Notes under the pieces: generated by a model | Told to the model about the DNA's origin: nothing | Seen by the model: the letters and a program-made list of their open reading frames with translations, nothing else | Databases searched by the model: none | Shown: positions 21,435-33,760 of the stretch, piece after piece | Numbering within the stretch: position 1 is the stretch's first letter | Layout: the number at the start of each line of letters is the position of its first letter | DNA from: Antedon mediterranea | Lineage: Eukaryota > Echinodermata > Crinoidea > Comatulida > Antedonidae | Reading direction: 5' to 3' | DNA length: 64,000 bases | Assembly (NCBI RefSeq): GCF_964355755.1 | Contig: NC_092670.1 | Coordinates: 1,947,001 to 2,011,000, forward strand | Position numbers and translations under genes: made by a program

Positions 21435-23015
21435 GTTTTTAACCGATTATTCTGTTTAACAGCACGCTATACCCTATAGATGTGCTAGATTTAAAGTACC
21501 GTATTTATTGAAAAAACGGCCTGGGCTGTTTATTGTTTAGGTGGTTTTTAGGTGGACATTTATTGGAAGAAAGTTGTTTATTCAATGGGAGGGGGTATAA
21601 TCTAATGGAAATAGACGCCGCTTATTCCATATGATGTTTCATGGGAGTGACATGGTCACCGTTTATTTGAGGGGAATTTATTTAAAGATCGCCGTTTATT
21701 CGGTGAGTGAACATTGAGGTCAAATATCAAAAGTGATATTATTCTTCAAGTGTACAAAAATACATATATGACAAATTTTAGACAAAAATTAATTCTTTCA
21801 AGACCAGTGGTTATTATCGAAGCATTGTCCTGACGCAAAAATTATTATTATTATTAGCGAACCCAGTCTTTACAGTAAATACAGGGAGTACTATATACAG
21901 TAATACGTTCGACTATCCTATGATCATGTGTGACAATCTTCAGTTTATACCAGGCTATATTTATGTTCAATCTTTTACTTTTGTTTACAATAATGAATAG
22001 TAATTCGTCAAAGTAACGAATTAAAATATAGTTATTAATTCCTATTATACACTGTTGCAGAGTCAGGTTGTTGAATGGTCTGGGTGGTAGTTGTCCGTCC
22101 GGGGGGTAGTTGTTCTAAAGGGATAGTTGTCTTGGTGGTAGTTGTCCAGGGGTTAGTTGTCCTATGGAGGTATTTGTCCTAAAAGATTATTTTCCCTCGG
22201 AGTATTGTCCAGGTCCAGGAGGTAGTTGCCCTACGGGGAGTATTGTGTCAGAGGTAGTTGTCCGCGGGGTAATTACCCGGGAGGGGGAGGGGTAATTCTC
22301 CGGGAATAATTGTCAGGGGGTAATTGTTCCTAGGGGGTAGTTGTCCAGGGGTTAGTTGTCCTACGGAGGTAGTTGTCCTAAAAGATTATTTGCCCTTGGA
22401 GTATTGTCCAGGAAGTAGTTGTCCTACGGGGAGTATTGTGTCAGAGGTAGTTGTCCGCGGGGTAATTACCCGGGGGGTCGGGTAATGGTCAGGGGGGTAG
22501 TTGTCCAGGGGGTAGTTGTCCTAAGGGGGTTGTTGTCCTAAGGGGGTAATTGTCCGGGGGATATTTGTCCGGGGGTAGTTGTCCTAAAGGGGTAGTTGTC
22601 CTAAGGGGGTAGTGGTCCAGGTGGTGGTTGTCCGGGGGGCGATTTTTTTTTTCGTACATAAGTTGGGGACCCCTCATGAAACGTCACAAAATAAACATGA
22701 ATAATTCATCAGTTAAATGTGTTGTTCCGCGTGCACCCAAGCGTATAGCAACAAGAAGCGATTACACAACTGCGATACGATACTTTCTACAGTAGGCCTA
22801 GGATTCTAAGTCAATTCACGCGATTGCCTTCGCGCACTCTTCTTCACACAAAATGTGTCGAGTCGAGGCTAATCGACAGCTAGGCAAGACATTAAACTAA
22901 GTAGTAATTCATTGGACATAGCCCAAAGAAAGCTTAGACCCACAAGAATAAAGAATGTGTATAATTTGTGTACTGTATTTTTTTTAATTCTGCTATTTTA
23001 TTATCAAACAATGCA

Positions 23016-24701
23016 GGGTGTGTAGAAAGCGACGACCTCGAATTGGACGACCCCAACGACCCGGGCGACCTCGAATTGGACGACCTAGAATTGGACGACC
23101 CATAACACGAAACCGACGACCCCTATAATAGCCTAGCCTAGCCTAGGCCTAAGTATGGTATAACATCCCGAAGCCGAACATAACCAAAGATCTTTAAACC
23201 ATACCTTATATAATACTCGCAAGCAAGCAATTGATTGAAAAAATACAGAAATATCGCCATTTGATACTGAATGTGTCGACACGAACAAACGAACAGATAT
23301 GGAACGCCAAGAGTGCATCATTAAAACTGCATTCGACTCGATTAGCACACGAAATATCATAAACATGGCAAACCAGGCCCTTTTTCAGCGGCAGGTAAGG
23401 TTTGACCGTATACAATGCATGTGTGAAATGTAAAGCTTTCTTATGGCCCTCCCCATGCAGGATTAGGCCAAGTTGAGCCGCCGACAAGTTGAGGCGCCGC
23501 CAAAAACGTTATTTTCTATGAAACGCCAAATGCTTACTTTCGCCGGTGCTCGTTTCTATTTAATAGAAGTTCTATTTCTATTAATTATTAGATATAAATG
23601 TATATTCCAAAGTTTATATATCACGGTTTTTAGTATATATTATTAAATATTATAATTAAAGAGAAATAATTATGAATATCTGACTTGTAGATTCCAAAAT
23701 ATAAGGCCTAAAACATGACCGAAAATGATCGTTTTTAGCCAAAAATGACGTAAACATGTTGCCCCCTCAGGCGGCAGTTGAAGTAAAATAATTGCATAAA
23801 ATCACCGTTTTTTAGTATAATATTTTGTGTATTAACATTGTAAAATTCAATAAAATATGATATTAAAAGATAGTAAATAAAAAATAATAATTATTTAACC
23901 TCATTCGAAGAATATCAATACTCTATTAGTCCTGAGAGACAACGTGATTTTACGTGGTAGGCATACACACGAGAAAAATATTATGGAGTGCACTGCATTT
24001 TTACCTTGAAAGATTAAAAACAATTAAATTATTAAATATGACTACTTTCCTTTGCTGTTTCAAACCAACAAAATTGTAGTATGTAATTATTATTTATTTT
24101 CATGACACAATAAACCTAAAGACCATGAACTTATATAGGGCCTACTAGGACACCACTCTATCACTACGCGAAATGTCGTAAAAGACGCACTGGCCGTTTC
24201 ATAGAAATTACCGGCGGCTCAATTTGTCGGCGGCCCAACCGGTCATATCCCCCCATGCACATGTTACGCTGCTTGGTAGGCCTATAGTGTTCGTTATAAG
24301 AAGACAAGATGTAATTATACGTCCATGGTTTAACCATGTATTGTATAATATTTATTTCTTTTTAATTTATTTTTAATATGTCGAATGCAGTTTTAATTAT
24401 GCACTCTTGGCGTTCCATATATTTTCGTTTGTTCGTGTCGACACAATCAGTATCAAATGGCGATATTTCTGTATTTTTTCAATCAATTGCTTGCTTGCGA
24501 GTATTATATAATAAGGTATAGTTTAAAGATCTTTGGCTATGTTCGGCTTCGGGATGTTATACCACACTTAGGCCTAGGCTAGGCTAGGCTATAGGGGTCG
24601 TCGGTTTCGTGTTATGGGTCGTTCAATTCGAGGTCGTTCAATTCGAGGTCGCCCGGGTCGTTGGGGTCGTCCAATTCGAGGTCGTCGCTTTCTACACACC
24701 C
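23016..24701. mobile_element. Element C, GGGTGT ends, perfect 10-bp duplication
   Basis: Starts GGGTGTGTAGAAAGCGACGA and ends with its complement. The outer arms are CGACGACCTCGAATTGGA units, and the inverted match then continues for about 330 bp in all (to ATGCACTCTTGGCGTTCC and beyond). It is flanked by AAACAATGCA at 23006-23015 and 24702-24711. Its own length without insert D is about 0.9 kb. No protein is encoded. Confidence 0.9.
23460..24250. mobile_element. Element D, innermost of the stack
   Basis: 791 bp with ends GGATTAGGCC and GGTCATATCC, and about 65 bp of imperfect inverted arms holding GAGCCGCCGACAA and TTTCTATGAAACG. It is flanked by a perfect CCCCATGCA duplication (23451-23459, 24251-24259). 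The interior is AT-rich with no coding. Confidence 0.85.
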
Positions 24702-25055
24702 AAACAATGCATGTACTCAAAGGAACTTTAAAAATGCGCGTATTTTATGAACACATGAGATGGGAAGATTAGACCCACGAGAATAAAAACTGTATTTTTG
24801 TGTAATGTTTATTGTTTAATTTTGCTGACTTATTACTCGGATTGTGTCATACCTATAACACACACACACACACACACAGCTCTACTAGAATAGACATATG
24901 TTTAGAGACTAATAATTAGGCCTAGGCCTAATAGTATTAATAGAAACTATAATTTTAACACATAATTCTTTAGTAATAAATTATATTAAAAACACTATCA
25001 TAAACTAAAGGCTGATTGTTTCGACAATCCACACAAAACGCCGCTGTTCTTCTAA

Positions 25056-25916
25056 GGCCCTGTTTCTGCTGCCAATCCCAAATATACCGTATAAATATAC
25101 CGTATAAATATACCGTATATGAAATTCGTGCACCGTTTCCGCTGCACATACTTCGTGGGTGGGCTGTAAAAAAAGTTGGCTTTCATATACCCAAAATGCA
25201 TTTTGTGAGACGGAAGTATGGATTGACCTAGAGTCTCGTGTAGTGAGGTTACATGACAAAAACAAAACAATGATGGTTTCTCAAAACGTCTTAGCATTGC
25301 TTTCTATTTTAAATCTAATGATCAGAAGTGGCACCGAATTTACATCGCACAAACAATCTAGAAATGTAGAATGGGCATTGACTACATTTATGCAAAGAAG
25401 ACGACGGCGTTTGCCGATAACTTTGGCGTTATTAAGTCTACCACAAATTCTGCTTTTATTTTGTTTGAGATACTATTGTAAATCTCGGTATCTCTTCTGT
25501 TGCCATGTAGTCTCCCCCCAACCTTCGCTTCTCCCCACAATTGAATTGCAAAAATAGTTATTTCTTCAGTCCACAGTGATATTTTGATCTGTTGCTTGCT
25601 TATTATACACGTGTGTGTCAATGCAGCAGAAAAACCAAACAAACGCGTCACGCTCTGTTAGTTTTTGACCTCGTGTCATGGGCCGGGTCACATATACGGT
25701 ATATTTTGAGTGCAGCAGAAACGGGGTACGAAATATACGGTATATTTTGGAATATACCGTATAATATCCACAAACGATGGGGATATTTATGCGGTATATA
25801 TACCGCATATATATACGGTATATTTTTTATGAGACCCATTTCTGCTGCCAAAAAATATACCGTATATAAAATATACCGTATATATACGGTATATTTTTGG
25901 CAGCAGAAACGGGGCC
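25056..25916. mobile_element. Element E, GGCCC(C/T)GTTTCTGCTGCC ends
   Basis: Inverted 18-bp ends with one mismatch lead into repeated ATATACCGTATATA palindromes on both sides. A further copy of the terminus is inside, near 25711-25740 (GCAGCAGAAACGGGGTACGA). Target duplication is not clear; a TA on each side is possible. Small open frames here come from the inverted arms. Confidence 0.7.
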
Positions 25917-26329
25917 TATGAAATCGCATGCACGCCGCAACAACAGCGCGGAGATATAGGCCTAGAATCGTACCGCACTTGTTGTGTAATCACTTCTTGT
26001 TGCTATACGCTTGGGTGCACACGGAACAAGAACATTTAACTGATGAATTATTCATGTTTATGTTGTGACGTTTTATGAGGGGGTCCCCAACTTATGTACG
26101 AAAAAAAAAATCGCGTCCGGGGGTAGTTTTCCGGGGGTAAATTTCCAGGGGGGTGAATATCCGGATACGAAATTAATCATGATTGTGTATTATACTGTTG
26201 ACCTATTGCATCTTTAAACTGTTATAAATTTTTTTAAAGAATTATTACTACTGTATAAGTATTTTTGTTTTCATTTTAAGTTATGATAATCTTTCAGACA
26301 TTTTGCAAGTAGGCCTACTGTAGTTAATC

Positions 26330-26560
26330 ATGAGTGTGTACCTAATGCTATACACTTATATAACTCCAGAGTACAAAGGTAAAATGTAACCGATAATTTT
26401 TATCTAATTTTAACAATTTTTAGCCTCTTAACTTTTTGTGTGTGTTTTTGTAAATTGTATTTTATATTTTTGTATTTTGCCAGTTTTCAAATCACATTTC
26501 TGTTTTTTAAATGGACAATAAAGTATATATGACTATGACTATGACTATGTACTTGCATAC
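26330..26560 (+). mobile_element. Retroelement 3' end with ACTATG tail
   Basis: The sequence ends AAATGGACAATAAAGTATAT followed by (GACTAT)n. An AATAAA plus hexamer tail is typical of a 5'-truncated LINE or SINE. A (TA)n microsatellite follows at 26653-26678. Confidence 0.5.
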
Positions 26561-26646
26561 TGACCTATTGTATATTGATTTGCTCTCGTTATCCAGTTGT
26601 TTTAAAGTAAAGTTTTTTTTGCCAATCATCATTTTCAATCATCATT

Positions 26647-26684
<38 letters not shown>

Positions 26685-27179
26685 GAAAAATATAAATAAT
26701 TAAGATCAAATAAGTTCTGCCTCAATAGGGAGGTTTCGCAACCATACGAATACGAAAACGAAAACGGATACGTCACACATTTGTGAAACTTTTGAGCTGA
26801 TCCCCATTTCATATTCGTAAGGCGTATTCGTGTTGGCGAATATCACCAGTCATATTCGTAACTACAAAACGAGTAAAATGTTTGATCTATTTTGCACATT
26901 TTGCATTTGAATTAGGAATGATTAATGATTACAGTATAATTATAGATTTATTGAAAGTAATCTACTAAAGTAATTTACTATAATGCCAGGTCAATTTAGA
27001 TAAATAGCAGTTTTTAAAGTCCTCATTCGCTTTGATGTTACGCTAGGCTTAGGCAGCTGGCCAAACACCAAGCAACACGTATATGCGCTTCGCTCAAATT
27101 TACCGCAGTCATATTTTGGACGCGCCTCGATATTGTCTACGTTAATCAACTATCTTCCGTATGAGTTAAAAATATTTGA

Positions 27180-27640
27180 ATTTTTATGACGTTATCATGT
27201 CTAAAAATGTAAATAACGTGGGTCACTTATTTTCATCTTTACAGTAAATTTCAATCTGTTATAGCTCGTCATCAGAATAAAAAGTGATAATCATGATTAA
27301 AACGTTTTCTGGAAGCTATTTGGATTGTAGATACGAATTCATGTAAACATTTTGCCAATCAGATGTTGTGACGTCATCATATGGCCAGTTGAATAAAAAA
27401 AGTCGTATTTTCATATTTTGCGTAATAGTTCATTCATTTAAAAGGGTGCGCATCTATATTTTACGTATTCAAATTTCTTCTACACGTTAATATGTTGTTC
27501 CTCAGATAATTTTCTTCTGAAATTGCAATCTAAGTGTTTCATTTTGATATCGTCGCCATGTTAAAAATTGGAATAAATGGCGGGTCCCGTAATTTCACCT
27601 ATTCTACACTGTATGTAATATGTAGCCTATACAGATTATA
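27180..27640 (+). repeat. Diverged copy of the 32.2-32.5 kb repeat
   Basis: Segments match 32210-32520: GACGTCATCATATGGCCAG against GACGTCATCGTATGGCCACT, CATGTCTAAAAATGTAAATAAC with GGTCACTTATTTTCA, and CACCTATTCTACACTGTATG. The order is rearranged. It is probably part of the same Helitron-type family that ends at 31.56 and 32.99 kb. Confidence 0.5.
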
Positions 27641-29900
27641 CTGTTTGCATGTATATCACACTCACGTCATATTGCGAATTTTGGACAAAAAGTGTTTTGA
27701 GAGCGCTTTTGATTTAAACATTAGCGCGAGCCTATCTTTACCGCTGAGAAACCCGAAGACTTTACGCGAGCGAGACGAACTGACTAAGAACATTATTACT
27801 ATAGATTTTCACTTCATACACGCTTATTATTGAACAATAGTTAGTATAAATATCTACTAGTTAATTAGAGACATTCGATGTTACTAAGAATACTAAAGAA
27901 ATTACTTATAATACAAATTTAAAAGATTTATAACGATTCTAGTTTAGGTAACATTCGCCCATTAACAATGAAAACAAACAAATCCTGCGTAGGAAATCGC
28001 GGAACTCTAAAAACTTTGTTTTAATATCACGCTAAAATTGTTTCCGAATTTTTAAATACATATTTGTAAATATTATGTTAAATTTCAATATCTTTACTTT
28101 TAATCCTCAAAAAATCAAAATGTTGATATTTTTTAAAAGAATTTTATGATCATTTGAAATCGGGTATATTTACTATCGATCGCGCTCCGCCGGTGCCCGA
28201 GTAGGTGTGTACGCGTCGCTTTTGCAGGCTCTATTCCCAGTAGCGAGTTTCGGTCGCGCTAACATAAGCAATGTTTTCTACATTTACATGCATTAGGGGT
28301 AAATTATGTTTAATTGTTTTTACCGCATAACAAAATTCCCAAATTTATTTCTTTTCTTGCCTAACCGTTTCTGTCACCCTAAAATCAAATGCTTTAACTG
28401 CATAATTTTAAGCGACAATAACATACAAATAGGCCTACTATGATTTGATCACTTCTGCGCAATACTTTAAAGTTGTTGTATACAATTATTTTAAGAATAT
28501 AAAAAAAAACACACAGAAACTAATAAAATGGCAACTAATTGAAAAGTCAAACTCATTTATTTCATCAATTAAATATTTGAAAAAAATCAAATCAAGTAAG
28601 GTACTGCTGTGTAGGCCTTAAATATGATTACTGTATTTTTTTAGTTTTAATTTGTATAATGGCCTAGGCCTAATAATATAGTACTAACAACATGTTTATT
28701 TCTAAAGGCAAGAATAACAAACAGCTTTATTTATTTACCTTCAATATTAAATCTATGAGAAACCTCAATTATGAGAATCATTTAAATTTCTGTCACCGTA
28801 CATTTCATTATAATGAAAACCTTTAATTTAAAAGACATTTAATTAATAAGAGCTCATGGTCAAATTTTTTTTAATGTCAACATGCTGTCCATAAATAGCC
28901 GCTTTCAAGTGATGCAAATGTTTTCTGGAGTCAGATCCTATAAAAAATATAGAAATATAAAAAGTATGTTAATTTAAATATGTATTTGAAAGATGGGCTA
29001 GAGGTATAGGCCTACTGCATGATAAATTAGGCTGAAAAACTTAGCATGTGGTCCTAGGCCTACTACAAGGCCTAGCTTGATGTTTTAAATCCCATAAAAC
29101 GTTTGAATTTAATACAAGTACAAAATCTAATTTATATAGAGTTGTAAAGTGTGGTACATTCAGTACATTAATTAAAATAAATGAGAATGGGGCCTAATAT
29201 TAATAAATAAACATGTAAAAAAATTGGCCTAAACGACTACGTGTGTATCTTATACGCATTGATTAACACGCAGTACGCGTTGGACCATCAAGGCTAGGCC
29301 CAGCTTCGCACAAACCACCGTTATACATGTGATTTGTTTACCTATTTCAATCGCCATTTAAAAAATACATGAAAATATCAACATGCCCATTTTTTGTCAA
29401 ACGAATATTTACATTACATAGGCCTAGTAACTTTTTATTTAGTCACTCGTTTACTCAAAAATTGAGGAATTTTTTTATGGTCTCGTAAAAATGTACAATA
29501 TTATTATTGATAAAAACCGTATAAAATCTAACAAAAAGAAGAGCAAATTCAATGATTACCTGACACGATCATAACTGCTATCCTGTTCCAAAAACCAAGT
29601 CACATGCTTCTTCAACCCTTGCTTTAATTATTCTCATGAATTATTCATAAGGAACTATAATTTAAGGCTTTCAATTGGTTAAAAGAGTTTAACCCTATTA
29701 AAATTTTAAATTCACATCATTTCCGGGTGATGTTGTCGCGCTTCGATGAATCTCAGAAATCACAAATGACCGCTAGAGGGCTCACTACTTTTTGTCTAGT
29801 CTAAATGAATGTGATATACTATATGACGCAAAATTGACAGAATTCAGCACTAACAGCATATAGACAGGTTCCATTTCTCAAAAAACGGCCTAGAAAACGA
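27640..29900. other. Repeat-poor AT-rich stretch, no gene seen
   Basis: No exon-like frame with splice sites was recognised. Short TAGGCCTA-type words recur (28432, 28663, 29010, 29050, 29420). A GC-rich patch is at 28180-28250. Confidence 0.35.
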
Positions 29901-29903
29901 ATC

Positions 29904-31395
29904 AAGAAGCATTTTTGGGTAGAAGCTGGGATCCACTTGGTTTAGGATATTTCGACCTCGCTGATTACGAATATGGCGGATCCCAAGCGAAATTCGGCCA
30001 TCTAAGCCCTTAATTTGCATAATTAAAAATGGCGGCCATTTTTTATAATTACCCTATATCTCGAGAACCACTAGTCACAGATAATTAATTTTGGTGTCAA
30101 AATGTTTTAAATATATGGTTTTATATTCACTTTAATGACACATTTTCTCAAAAAATTGATGCAAGTCGTATTTCTGACATTTTGACCTTTGACCTTGATT
30201 TATCGTATCTCAGTAACCAATAATCGGAGAAACACGAAATAGGGCTCAAATTGTTCAGAAACTATACATTCATATTTATTATAATGAAATGTTTTTACAA
30301 AAAATGGCCGATTCTACAACTATTGACCTTTGAACTATTAGTCAAATATAATAATATAATAATAATATAACTTTGAAAATTGTGGTCTTATGAATTTTTT
30401 TTTCTTTTTAAATTGTTTAAAACATGTGTGTTTCTATCCAGTCTAATGGCATATTTTGTACAAGAATGGCCGATAGTATGGTTATTGACCTTTTAACTAC
30501 AGCATAGGCCTACTGTATACTAAATATAATATAATTGCATAACTATGAAATTATTTATACACAATAATAATTAGTAACATTATAAAATTCACTGCCATCA
30601 AATATGATGTGGCAGGTAATTTTAAATTTCAACAAATGTAACTTGCGTGTTCAATTTTTTTTTAAATCTATATAAATCATAACACATCATATTTGATGGC
30701 AGTGAATTTTATAATTTTACTAATTATTATTGAGTATAAATAATTTCATAGTTATGCAATTATATTATATTATATTCAGTATACAGTAGGCCTATGCTGT
30801 AGTTTAAAGGTTAATAACCATACTATCGGCCATTCTTGTACAAAATGTGCCATTAGACTGTATAGAAACACACATGTTTTAAACAATTTAAAAAGAAAAA
30901 AAAATTCATAAGACCACAATTTTCAAAGTTATATTATTATTATATTATTATATTTGACTAATAGTTCAAAGGTCAATAGTTGTAGAATCGGCCATTTTTT
31001 GTAAAAACATTTCATTATAATAAATAAGAATGTATAGTTTCTGAACAATTTGAGCCCTATTTCGTGTCTCTCCGATTATTGGTTACTGAGATACGATAAA
31101 TCAAGGTCAAAGGTCAAAATGTCAGAAATACGACTTGCATCAATTTTTTGAGAAAATGTGTCATTAAAGTGAATATAAAAACATATATTTAAAACATTTT
31201 GACACCAAAATTAATTATCTGTGACTAGTGGTTCTCGAGATATAGGGTAATTATAAAAAATGGCCGCCATTTTTAATTATGCAAATTAAGGGCTTAGATG
31301 GCCGAATTTCGCTTGGGATCCGCCATATTCGTAATCAGCGAGGTCGAAATATCCTAAATCAAGTGGATCCCAGCTTCTACCCAAAAATGCTTCTT
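29904..31395. mobile_element. 1.49-kb foldback palindrome
   Basis: Arms of about 710 bp (29904-30613 and 30685-31395) are almost perfect inverted copies around a loop of about 70 bp. The ends are AAGAAGCATTTTTGGGTAGA and its complement. Matching landmarks include GGGATCCACTTG, TATCTCGAGAACCACTAGTC, TATTGACCTTTGAACTATTA and ACTGCCATCAAATATGATGTG near the centre. The flanks (GAATC left, ACATC right) show no clear duplication. The 89-codon frame at 31279-31548 is simply one arm read through its end. It is probably a foldback-type DNA transposon. Confidence 0.85.
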
Positions 31396-31477
31396 ACATC
31401 ATATTTCAGAGGAAATAGAACTTGTCTAATATCATATTCTTCAGTTCTTGTAATAATGGCAATGCCATTATCTTTAT

Positions 31478-31564
31478 CTGTGTGCAATATTCCAACGTAT
31501 GACGTGCACGTGGCGTTTGTCGTGCGGATAACTAACTCGTCAATGTGACGAGTTTCATGTCTAG
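31478..31564 (+). mobile_element. Helitron 3' end, copy 1
   Basis: A hairpin ACTCGTC-aatgt-GACGAGT is followed after 7 nt by CTAG and then T. A short palindrome close to a CTRR terminus inserted before T is the Helitron 3' signature. The preceding 70 bp (CAACGTATGACGTGCACGTGG) match copy 2 at 32.9 kb. The 5' end was not located. Confidence 0.65.
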
Positions 31565-31599
31565 TTCTTCTTTCCTTCCACGAATTTTGTTGGGAGCGT

Positions 31600-32130
31600 A
31601 TCTCTAATTCTGGCCAACATAAGATTGTATAACTTTGTCATAAGATTGACCTCTATCTGTAGATGTGCAAGAAACTTTTTTTTTTTATTTTCGAGTCGCG
31701 CAGCGTAAGTTACGCGCTTTTTTATGAATTTCAATGATTGATCATAGATTAAAACCAAAAGTCATTTTGTATTGAAACTTGGTGAAAATTTAAGTCATAT
31801 CATGCGCAAACTTTCTATGGATTAAAAATGGCATGTTTCACAGAAAGTTACGCGCGTTTAAAATTTCAAAATGCGAAAAATCAATTTCTAATCAATTTTC
31901 TTTGCCTTTCATGTCATTTTGAGCATTTCAAAAATTTCCACGCGTGCGCATTTTTCTTACGCGCGCGTGCGCATGTAGTGCAACAATATATAATTTTTTC
32001 ACGTAATTTATGTTTTTCCAGCCTTTTCTAGTAATTTTACCAACTTTTAAACAATTTCGACTTAAAATTACGTCATACGAGCACGTGGAATTGGATAATT
32101 TGCGTACGTTTTTGATGAAAAAGTTTGAAA
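31600..32130. repeat. CpG-rich repeat related to the 8.7-9.0 kb insert
   Basis: The complement of 31850-32100 resembles 8690-8930: GTGCTCGTATGACGTAATTT against GTGCTCGTATAACGTAATTT, then GCGCACGCGCGCG and AAATTTTAAACGCGCG. It is the same family in opposite orientation, without the GACAGACC arrays. Confidence 0.5.
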
Positions 32131-32869
32131 ATTCGTCAAAATTATGCCTTTTTTTAAACAGTCATAAATTCTAAACTACATGGTGAAGTTCATTTTCTAT
32201 TACATATTATGGAAGTTGATGAGTTGTAGATATAGAATCATGCATCGATATGGCTAACTGGACATAGTGACGTCATCGTATGGCCACTCGAATATAAAAT
32301 AGCGGATTTTTGTCTCTTTCGTCATAGCTCATCACATTTAATAGAGCGCATCTCTACTTATCCGTATTCCATTTCCCCTATTTTTTATATTGTCTAGGCC
32401 AATCAATCAATATCTTTCGCATGATATACCGTTTTTAAAATTGTGATGACATCATCATGTCCAAAAGCGTCAATAACTTTGGTCACTTATTTTCACCTAT
32501 TCTGCACTGTATGTAGTACGTATACAGTGTATAGTGTATACCGTATATGCATCAGATTAATCCAACATGAATATTACTCTATATACAAGGGTGGGGTTAT
32601 AACTGACTCATCAATGTATCAACACAGTGGAAAACCTATTGGACATAAATATATTCAAAATGCGTACAACAGAAATTTATTTTTACAATGATTATTAGCA
32701 TCTATGGGAGAGCTCTCACACAATTTCAATATAAAACATTAACATTTTATTTATATCTGAATTACTCTACAACAAAATATACCACTCTTAATATTTCAAA
32801 AAACTATAATGCCATTAGAATCGGAGTTTTGGTGTGAAAGGGGTATTAGACGTGACACAAAATAGAGAG

Positions 32870-32991
32870 CGCACTAAAATTGTTTAAATGGCATAATCGT
32901 TTTTCTGCGCGCAATATTCTAACGTATGACGTGCACGTGGCCTTTCGGTGCGGATAACCTAACTCGTCCGTAGTGACGAGTTCAAATCTAG
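32870..32991 (+). mobile_element. Helitron 3' end, copy 2
   Basis: CTAACGTATGACGTGCACGT, then the hairpin AACTCGTCcgtagtGACGAGTT, seven bases and CTAG before T. It matches copy 1 over about 85 bp. The body probably extends left, but its 5' TC end could not be fixed. Confidence 0.65.
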
Positions 32992-33084
32992 TTTGATCTT
33001 GATTTTTTTCTATATCCTGCCTATGCAGCTCTTTGATTTATATATAAATAATTACTTACCTCAGAAAAAATCGAAGATTCCAAA

Positions 33085-33355
33085 GGTTATCACTTCCGCC
33101 GTGGTAACTCACTTCCGCCGTGGCATTCTGTAATTTGCCGTGGTGTTTCATTATTAATTTGCCGTGGTGTTTCAATACTAATTTGCCATGGTGTTTCATT
33201 TTTAAGTTGCCGTGGTATTTTTGTTAAATTGCCGCGATGTTTTATTTTTAATTTGCCGTGATGTTTTATTTTTAATTTGCCGTGGCTTTTTTCAAATTGC
33301 CGTGGCTTTTTTTTTTAAATTGCCGTGATATTTTTTGAAAGTTGCCGTGACACTT
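33085..33355 (+). repeat. AATTTGCCGTGGTGTTT tandem array
   Basis: About eleven units of 22-27 bp with the core TTGCCGTGGTGTTT, drifting to TTGCCGTGGCTTTT and GTTGCCGTGACACT. It resembles the single-direction arms of the inverted-arm elements elsewhere in the window, but I found no inverted partner. Confidence 0.75.
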
Positions 33356-33369
33356 ATAGGCCAACGTAA

Positions 33370-33631
33370 AATACTTACTTTGTCGACCTAAATAGGGTGA
33401 TCTAACCGCATTAGCAGGTGTGTACCGCAAACAATGCTTTACTCCATGCGAACCTCCCGCCCATTTTAATAATACAATAGTATAATAGAAGATCCATGGA
33501 CGATCCAATCGGGATACCCCGTTAATCATCATCACTCGGCGTCGTTTGAATCGATGGAAGAAGTCAAAATCACTAATGCATTACGTCTCAATGTTTGATC
33601 ACAGGGAGTTATTGACCACACACAACTTGAG
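33370..33631 (+). promoter_or_regulatory. Putative promoter and non-coding exon 1 of zinc-finger gene 2
   Basis: It contains AGTCAAAATCACTAATGCATT, then ATTGACCACACACAACTTGAG and donor GTATGTTAG at 33632. The same elements occur in the same order at 7.89-7.98 kb before gene 1. The following intron start (GATGATAATAT) is also shared with 8045-8060. The acceptor would be TTTTTGTCAG, AG at 36238-36239. Confidence 0.6.
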
Positions 33632-33760
33632 GTATGTTAGTTTTATTTTGTTGTATGGTTTTAGGTATTAGATGATAATATCAATCCATGATCAATCTTA
33701 TGTTGCGTATTTTTTTAACCAATGAGTAAGACTTAATTCTCCCTTTCGAAACGACCTTTA

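Larger units (their letters stand above)
22639..26114. mobile_element. Element B, 3.5 kb, inserted in the right arm of element A
   Basis: Inverted ends of roughly 140 bp: GCGATTTTTTTT then TCGTACATAAGTTGGGGACC at the left, with the complement at 25975-26114. Both include AAACATGAATAATTCATCAG and ACAAGAAGCGATTACACAAC in complementary form. The 9-mer GTCCGGGGG flanks it (22630-22638, 26115-26123). That 9-mer belongs to a repeat array, so it is weaker proof than the others. It hosts elements C, D and E. Confidence 0.8.
20690..26169. mobile_element. Outer element A of the nested transposon stack
   Basis: The left arm (about 20697-20966) is a series of GGACAACTACCCCC words. The right arm (22080-22638, resuming at 26115-26165) has the complementary GGGGGTAGTTGTCC. 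The 9-mer AAATTAATC flanks it at 20681-20689 and 26170-26178, which I take as the target duplication. The terminal bases match their complement only loosely (GGTTCTAGGAC against CGTATCCGGAT). Without its insertions the element would be about 1.6 kb. No transposase is seen. Confidence 0.6.

Noticed and set aside
25005-25929. Several overlapping frames rich in YTVYGIF
   Set aside because: They come from ATATACCGTATA palindromes in element E and its inverted ends.
26733-26880. GGGAGGTTTCGCAACCATACG segment as a MITE end
   Set aside because: I could not find the inverted partner in the window, so borders cannot be set.
31279-31548. 89-codon frame at the end of the palindrome
   Set aside because: It is one arm of the foldback element read into flanking Helitron DNA, with no domain.
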